A stretch of 64,000 nucleotides of DNA, taken from the NCBI RefSeq assembly GCF_024298825.1, contig NZ_CP101153.1, positions 1,426,001 through 1,490,000 on the forward strand, in the 5' to 3' direction. How positions within the stretch are numbered: the first letter of the stretch is position 1; each line of letters starts with the position of its first letter. Below, in pieces: positions 59,718 to 64,000 of this stretch. The position numbers and the translations under genes are program-made. The notes beneath the pieces were generated by a model. The model did no database searches. It was not told where the DNA came from and saw only the letters and a list, made by a program, of their open reading frames with translations. This DNA comes from Haloglomus salinum. GTDB taxonomy: Archaea > Halobacteriota > Halobacteria > Halobacteriales > Haloarculaceae.

Positions 59718-60902
59718 TCACCCGCCGCCGGGACCACCGTGACCGCCGGCGTTCCGCCGGAGCTCCGTCAACGTGTTCGAGAGCCCGGCGACCTCGAAAC
59801 GGGCCCCGCCGGAGGCGCTCTCGACGGCACGGACCTCCCAGCCGTGGTCCTCCGCGACGTTGCGGACGATGGGGAGCCCGAAGCTGGGGTCGGAACCACC
59901 GGTCGAGCCGTGTTCGAACAGGTCACCGCGCTCCTCGGGCGGGATGCCGGGGCCGTCGTCGGCCACGTAGAAGCCGTCCTCGTCGGGCAGCGGTCCCACC
60001 TCGACCGTGACGTCCTCGCCGCCGTGTTCGATGGCGTTGCGGAACAGCTGGTCGAACAGCGACCGGATGCGGTCCGGGTTCGCCGCGATGGTCGGCAGTC
60101 CGTCGGCCGTCTCCAGCGTCGCCCCGGGTGTCGCGGTCGCCGCCCAGCGCTCGGCGGCCGTCGTCTCGAAGTCGACGGGTGCGACGCCGTCCGCGGTGCT
60201 CAGCGAGGTGAGCCGGTGGAGCTTGTCGACGAGCGTCCCGATACGGTCGATGGCGTCGTCGATCTCGGCCAGCGCGTCCGCCGTGTCGGCGTCGCCGTCG
60301 CGGGCGAGCTGGACGTACCCCGAGGCGATACTCAACGGGTTCCGCAGCTCGTGGGAGATGAGTTCGGCGAACTCGCCGAGGCGCTCGGTGCGTAGCTCCA
60401 GCTGCTTCTCGCGGGCCTTCCGCTCGACGGCGTACCGGACCGCCCGCGCCAGCATCGGCCCCTCGATATGCTCGTTCTTGTCGAGGTAGTCCTGAGCACC
60501 GGCGCGGATGGCTTCGAGGGCGACCTCTTCGTTCTGGAGCCCCGTCAGGACGACGACCGGGACGGCAGGGTACGCGTCGAGCACCCGCTCGGCCGTCTCG
60601 AGACCGGTACTCTCCGGGAGTCCCAGGTCCAGCAGGACGACATCGAACTGGTCGGTCGCGAGCCGGTCGAGCGCCGCCGTCAGGGTCTCGACGTGCGTGA
60701 GCGAGAGCTCCGTCCCGAGCTCGTCGCCGGAGACCCGGTCGAGGTGTGTCTCGATGAGCGTCGCGTCCCCGGAGTTGTCCTCGACCAGCAGTACCTGCAG
60801 CGACCGTCCGCCGAACGCGACGGGCCCGTCCGCCTCCTCGGTGGTGTCGTCGGCGTCGGTCGCGGCCGGGCCCGTCATCTCGGGGTCGGGGTGTCCACTC
60901 AT
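59718..60902 (-). CDS. Response regulator-histidine kinase hybrid (REC-HisKA-HATPase)
   Basis: The 394-residue cytoplasmic protein has an acidic N-terminal tail, a REC domain (VLLVEDNSGD with D92 in VVLLDLGLPES, then VVLTGLQ and GAQDYLDKNE), a dimerisation helix with the phospho-His (ISHELRNPLSI, H184), and an ATPase domain (DGLPTIAANPDRIRSLFDQLFRNAIEHGG, then GFYVADDGPGIPPEERGDLFEHG). The order REC first then kinase is common in haloarchaeal signalling hubs. It should pass phosphate between modules, perhaps receiving it from the big PAS kinase in the same cluster. Two bases separate it from the RR gene. Confidence 0.93.
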   Translation of the reverse strand: MSGHPDPEMTGPAATDADDTTEEADGPVAFGGRSLQVLLVEDNSGDATLIETHLDRVSGDELGTELSLTHVETLTAALDRLATDQFDVVLLDLGLPESTGLETAERVLDAYPAVPVVVLTGLQNEEVALEAIRAGAQDYLDKNEHIEGPMLARAVRYAVERKAREKQLELRTERLGEFAELISHELRNPLSIASGYVQLARDGDADTADALAEIDDAIDRIGTLVDKLHRLTSLSTADGVAPVDFETTAAERWAATATPGATLETADGLPTIAANPDRIRSLFDQLFRNAIEHGGEDVTVEVGPLPDEDGFYVADDGPGIPPEERGDLFEHGSTGGSDPSFGLPIVRNVAEDHGWEVRAVESASGGARFEVAGLSNTLTELRRNAGGHGGPGGG

Positions 60903-60904
60903 GC

Positions 60905-61351
60905 TCAGTCGGGTGGGAACTCCACGACGGATATCCAGAACCCCTCGACCCGGCTCACGACATCCAGGAACCCCTGGAAGTCGACCGGCTTCGTGAGGTA
61001 GGCGTTCGCGTGCTCGTTGTACGTCTTTATCATGTCCTCCTCGGCGTCCGAGCTAGTGAGGATGACGACCGGGATACGCTTGAGGTCGTCGTCGTGCTTG
61101 ATATCGCTCAGCACCTCCTCGCCGCTCTTGCGCGGCAGGTTCAGGTCCAGCAACACCATATCCGGCCGGTCGGCGTCGGTGTACTCGCCCTCCTGGCGGA
61201 GGTACTCCATCGCGGCGACCCCGTCGTTGACGACGCTGAGGTTGTTGACGAGGCCGGCGTCCTCGAACGCCTTCCGGGTGAGCTGGACGTCGCCGGGGTT
61301 GTCCTCGACCAGCAGTATCTCGATGGGGTTCCCCTCCTCACCGGGGGTCAT
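60905..61351 (-). CDS. Single-domain response regulator, Rcp1-like
   Basis: The 148-residue REC protein has IEILLVEDNPGDVQLTRKAF (acidic triad), the phosphoacceptor D69 in PDMVLLDLNLPRKSGEEVL, T/S in VVILTSSDAEEDM and K in AYLTKPVDFQGFLDVV. The extended 'DLNLPRKSG' and N-terminal NPGD motifs are those of phytochrome-type Rcp1 regulators. There is no output domain, so it acts as a phospho-relay or adaptor. Overlap of 4 bases (ATGA) with the upstream PAS kinase makes them a cognate pair. Confidence 0.95.
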   Translation of the reverse strand: MTPGEEGNPIEILLVEDNPGDVQLTRKAFEDAGLVNNLSVVNDGVAAMEYLRQEGEYTDADRPDMVLLDLNLPRKSGEEVLSDIKHDDDLKRIPVVILTSSDAEEDMIKTYNEHANAYLTKPVDFQGFLDVVSRVEGFWISVVEFPPD

Positions 61352-63648
61352 CGCGGAACACCCCCGTTCCCGCCGGGGCGTTTCGCGAGGGTGAACCGGA
61401 CCGTCGTCCCCTCCCCGGGGTCGGACTCGACCCAGATGCGGCCGCCGTGGTTCTCGACAACGCGCTTGCAGATGGCCAGTCCGATACCGCTGCCGCCATC
61501 CTCGGTGCCGGCACCGCGCATGAAGATGTCGAAGATACGGTCCTGCTCCGCCTCGGGGATGCCGACGCCCTCGTCCTCGACGGCGAACTCCCAGCGGTCG
61601 TCGTGCTCTGTCGCGGCGACATGGACCCGCGGGGGCTCGTCGCCGGCGTAGCTGATGGCGTTGTCCAGCAGGTTCTGGAACAGCTGGCGAAGCTGGTGGT
61701 CGTCGACTGCGAGCGTCGGGAGGTCGTCGTGGGAGATGGTCGCGTCGGACTCGCTGATGGCGACGGCGAGGTTGTCCCGGGCCTCCTCGAGGACAGCCTC
61801 GACCGACCGGGGCTCGAACTCCTCCTCCCGGGTCTGGACCCGCGAGAACGCCAGCAGGTCGTCGATCATCTCGCGCATCCGGTCGGCCCCGTCGACGGCG
61901 TACTCGATGTACTCGTGGGCCGCCTCGTCCAGCGCGTCCTCGTACTCCAGCTCCAGCAGGTCGAGGTAGCTCGATATCATCCGGAGCGGCTCCTGCAGGT
62001 CGTGCGAGGCCACGTACGCGAACTGCTCCAGCTCCGCGTTGGTCCGCTCGAGCCGGTCGACGGTCCGTTCGAGCTCGTCGGTCTTCTCGGCCAGCTCCTG
62101 CTCCCGCTGTTTGAGTTCCGTGATGTCCCGCCCCTCCGGGATGAGCAGGACGACCTCGCCGGACTCGTCCGTGACGGGTTTCAGCGAGAAGTCGATGGGG
62201 ACGGTCTCGCCCGGCTCCGCACCGTCTATCTCCATCTCGAAGCGGACGAACTCGCCCCCGCGAGCGCGCTCGGTCGCCTCGCGCACCTGGTCGCGGTTCT
62301 CCTCGGTGATCCAGGCGGCATCGACCAGATGCTTGCCGACGACATCGTCCCGTTCGATGCCGGCGAACGACAGTGCGGTATCGTTGGCCTCGAGCATCGT
62401 CCCGTCGGGTTCCATCAGTCCCGTGAACTGGTAGGTCTGGTTGAAGATGGCCTCGAACCGGCGCTCGCGCTCCTTGCGCTCCGTGACATCCCGTCCGATG
62501 CCGACCACACCCATGACCTCGCCCTCGGGGCCGCGCCACTGGCCGGCCTTGAACTCGTAGGGGATCCGGTCCCCGGCTCTGGTCTCGAGGTAGCTCTCGA
62601 TGACGACTGGCTCGCCCGTCTCGAGGATGCTGCCGATGGCCTCGCCGACGGACTCCGACTCGTCCGCCGGAACGAAGTCGAGCGGCTCCATCGTCTCGAT
62701 CTCGTCGTCGTCGTAGCCGGTCACCGAGGCGAATCGGTCGTTCCACCGGACGAAGTTCCCGTCGGCGTCGTACGCGTAGAAGATGTCGGGCACGGCCCCG
62801 AGCATGCTATCGGTGAAGGCCCGCTCCTCGCGAAGGTCGGCCTCCCGCTGTTTGAGTTCCGTGATGTCCCGTCCCTCCGGGATGAGCAGGACGACCTCGC
62901 CGTGCTCGTCGGTGAACGGCTTCAGCGAGAAGTCGATGGGAACGGTCCCCTCGCGCTCGGCGCTGTGGATCTCCATCTCGAAGCGGACGAACTCGCCCCC
63001 ACGAGCGCGCTCGGTGGCGTCGTAGACGCGCTCGCGGTTCCCGTCGGTGATCCACGGCGACTCCGCGAGATGCTTCCCGACGGCCGCCTCGCGCTCGGCC
63101 CCGACGAACTGGAGTGCCGTCCGGTTGGCCTCGATGAGCGTGCCGTCGGGCTCCATCAGTCCCGTGAACTGGTAGGTGTTGTTGAAGACGGCATCGAACC
63201 GGCGCTCGCGCTCCTTGCGCTCCGTGATGTTCTCGAAGGCGAGGACGATGTGCTCGACCGCGCCGTCATCGTCCAGCAGTGGCGTCCCGCTGATGGAGAG
63301 CCAGATGTGCTCCCCGGTCGGCAGGTCGATGCGATAGACCCGGTTCTGGACGGGTTCGCCGGTCTCGAGGATCTCGGCCGTGATCCCCTCGCCCTCCCCG
63401 ACGGGGTCGCCGTCGGCGTCGACGGCCGAGAGCGACGAGTCGTCCGTACTCAGGCCGAGGAGTTCCTCCTCTCTGAGTCCCAGTTCTCGCTTCGCTCTGT
63501 CGTTGGCGAGGACGACCTGCCGGTCGGCGTCGAGGATGGCGATGGGGACGGGACTGATCTCCAGTATCCCCTCCCGCAGCGCCCCCTCCGGCGGGAGCGC
63601 CTCTCCGACCGACGGCCCGCCACCACCTGCGGATGTGTTGTCCGCCAC
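61348..63648 (-). CDS. Multi-PAS sensor histidine kinase
   Basis: The 766-residue cytoplasmic kinase has four PAS domains: about residues 25-145, 150-275, 278-400 and 400-525. They are followed by the dimerisation/phosphotransfer helix FAYVASHDLQEPLRMISSYL (H549) and a HATPase domain (LRQLFQNLLDNAISYAG, then VEDEGVGIPEAEQDRIFDIF). PAS 2 and PAS 4 are near duplicates. There is no membrane segment, so ligands such as oxygen, light chromophore or redox state are sensed inside the cell. It is followed by the Rcp1-like RR and the REC-kinase, in one operon. The phytochrome-like kinase core (DLQEP) fits the Rcp1-type partner. Confidence 0.95.
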   Translation of the reverse strand: MADNTSAGGGGPSVGEALPPEGALREGILEISPVPIAILDADRQVVLANDRAKRELGLREEELLGLSTDDSSLSAVDADGDPVGEGEGITAEILETGEPVQNRVYRIDLPTGEHIWLSISGTPLLDDDGAVEHIVLAFENITERKERERRFDAVFNNTYQFTGLMEPDGTLIEANRTALQFVGAEREAAVGKHLAESPWITDGNRERVYDATERARGGEFVRFEMEIHSAEREGTVPIDFSLKPFTDEHGEVVLLIPEGRDITELKQREADLREERAFTDSMLGAVPDIFYAYDADGNFVRWNDRFASVTGYDDDEIETMEPLDFVPADESESVGEAIGSILETGEPVVIESYLETRAGDRIPYEFKAGQWRGPEGEVMGVVGIGRDVTERKERERRFEAIFNQTYQFTGLMEPDGTMLEANDTALSFAGIERDDVVGKHLVDAAWITEENRDQVREATERARGGEFVRFEMEIDGAEPGETVPIDFSLKPVTDESGEVVLLIPEGRDITELKQREQELAEKTDELERTVDRLERTNAELEQFAYVASHDLQEPLRMISSYLDLLELEYEDALDEAAHEYIEYAVDGADRMREMIDDLLAFSRVQTREEEFEPRSVEAVLEEARDNLAVAISESDATISHDDLPTLAVDDHQLRQLFQNLLDNAISYAGDEPPRVHVAATEHDDRWEFAVEDEGVGIPEAEQDRIFDIFMRGAGTEDGGSGIGLAICKRVVENHGGRIWVESDPGEGTTVRFTLAKRPGGNGGVPR

Positions 63649-63746
63649 GATATCGAGTGATGTGTGTACTCGTACCTAAGTGTTCGGCGTGCGGCCGTGG
63701 TCGCGCCGGACACACCGGAACCACACCACCCCGACTCCGGCACGTG

Positions 63747-64000
63747 TCAGCTGGTGTCGTCCCTGATGCCGCCTTCGGCGTTGTTCTCGTAGACGTTGTT
63801 GCGCCCCTCGAAGGTCGCGCCCCCCTCGACGACGAGGCCCCAGGTGGCGCTGTTCGCGAGTCTGGAGTTGGTCAGGGAGAGGCGGGCACCGTTCTGCACC
63901 CAGACGTTCGCCCAGTCGCCACCGCCGCCGTAGGCCACCTCCACGTTGTCGAGGACGTTGTCGGGGTTGTTGGATTCGAACTCGATGGTCTGCCAGTAGC
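63747..64000 (-). CDS. C-terminal part of a right-handed beta-helix protein (cut by window edge)
   Basis: On the minus strand the reading frame is open from the end of the window to TGA at 63749-63747. The last 84 residues have the beta-helix pattern of short repeating strands with Asn, Gly and Val (VAYGGGGDWANVWVQNG, LSLTNSRLANSATWGLVVEGG, RNNVYENNAEGGIRDDTS). Such proteins are pectate-lyase-like, surface adhesins or sugar-binding proteins. N-terminus, signal and catalytic residues are outside the window. Confidence 0.75.
   Translation of the reverse strand, partial: YWQTIEFESNNPDNVLDNVEVAYGGGGDWANVWVQNGARLSLTNSRLANSATWGLVVEGGATFEGRNNVYENNAEGGIRDDTS

Overview
The window comes from a halophilic archaeon (class Halobacteria). 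The DNA is very GC-rich, the proteins are strongly acidic, many genes look leaderless with AT-rich promoters, and several markers are haloarchaeal: bacteriorhodopsin, HTH_10 (Bat-type) regulator, PGF-CTERM surface proteins, Tat lipoproteins, archaetidylserine decarboxylase, split GMP synthase and PCNA. I saw no rRNA, tRNA, CRISPR array or intact transposase. All functions are read from motifs by eye; no search was run.

Layout. 1-9 kb: housekeeping and small conserved genes (Spo0M-like, beta-CASP nuclease, UspA, aldo/keto reductase, SprT-like protease, SPFH, MBL hydrolase). 9-12.6 kb: pyrG-guaAb operon, then msrB. 12.6-15.5 kb: a retinal proton-pump locus (blh, lycopene cyclase, bop). 15.6-17.9 kb: an E1-like UbaA gene facing a JAMM desampylase and a cobalamin-binding protein. 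18-21.8 kb: GNAT, a Bat-type regulator, an FG-GAP protein and an SDR. 21.8-23.7 kb: an accessory patch with a MITE-like element bounded by imperfect inverted repeats, then a gene with four HTH repeats and an HNH domain that overlaps an XPD/DinG-type helicase. 26-36.8 kb: permease, two divergent rhodaneses, sulfatase with flippase-like protein, thioredoxin, CPBP protease, DsbA-like and PLP enzymes. 36.9-42.2 kb: ABC exporter, thiD-thiN, a glutathionyl-hydroquinone-reductase-like protein. 42.3-50.6 kb: a surface module with two P19-like Tat lipoproteins, two DUF7282-like PGF-CTERM proteins, a wHTH regulator and a DyP-like Tat protein. 50.9-57.5 kb: KhtT/KhtU-like antiporter pair, polyprenol kinase, glyS, CBS protein, asd. 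57.5-59.6 kb: a low-GC patch with a LAGLIDADG gene abutting pcn. 59.7-63.7 kb: a three-gene sensory cluster. The right edge cuts a beta-helix protein.

How parts work together. Blh and lycopene cyclase supply retinal for the bop pump. UbaA and the JAMM protease would attach and remove SAMP modifiers. Asd makes the lipid thought to anchor PGF-CTERM proteins, two of which are in the iron-type module. Two paralogous P19-like genes in that module share an identical 20-bp promoter box, with an inverted half copy in front of a third gene.

Most unusual observation. Two unrelated homing-type nucleases (HNH and LAGLIDADG) each abut a DNA-replication/repair gene (XPD-type helicase; PCNA). In both cases the abutting end of the host gene switches to atypical AT-rich synonymous codons, up to a conserved motif (the P-loop; the PCNA C-terminal motif), and then returns to normal GC-rich codons. 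This looks like freestanding homing elements that replace and recode the end of the gene they sit in. That reading is an inference, and tests are given.
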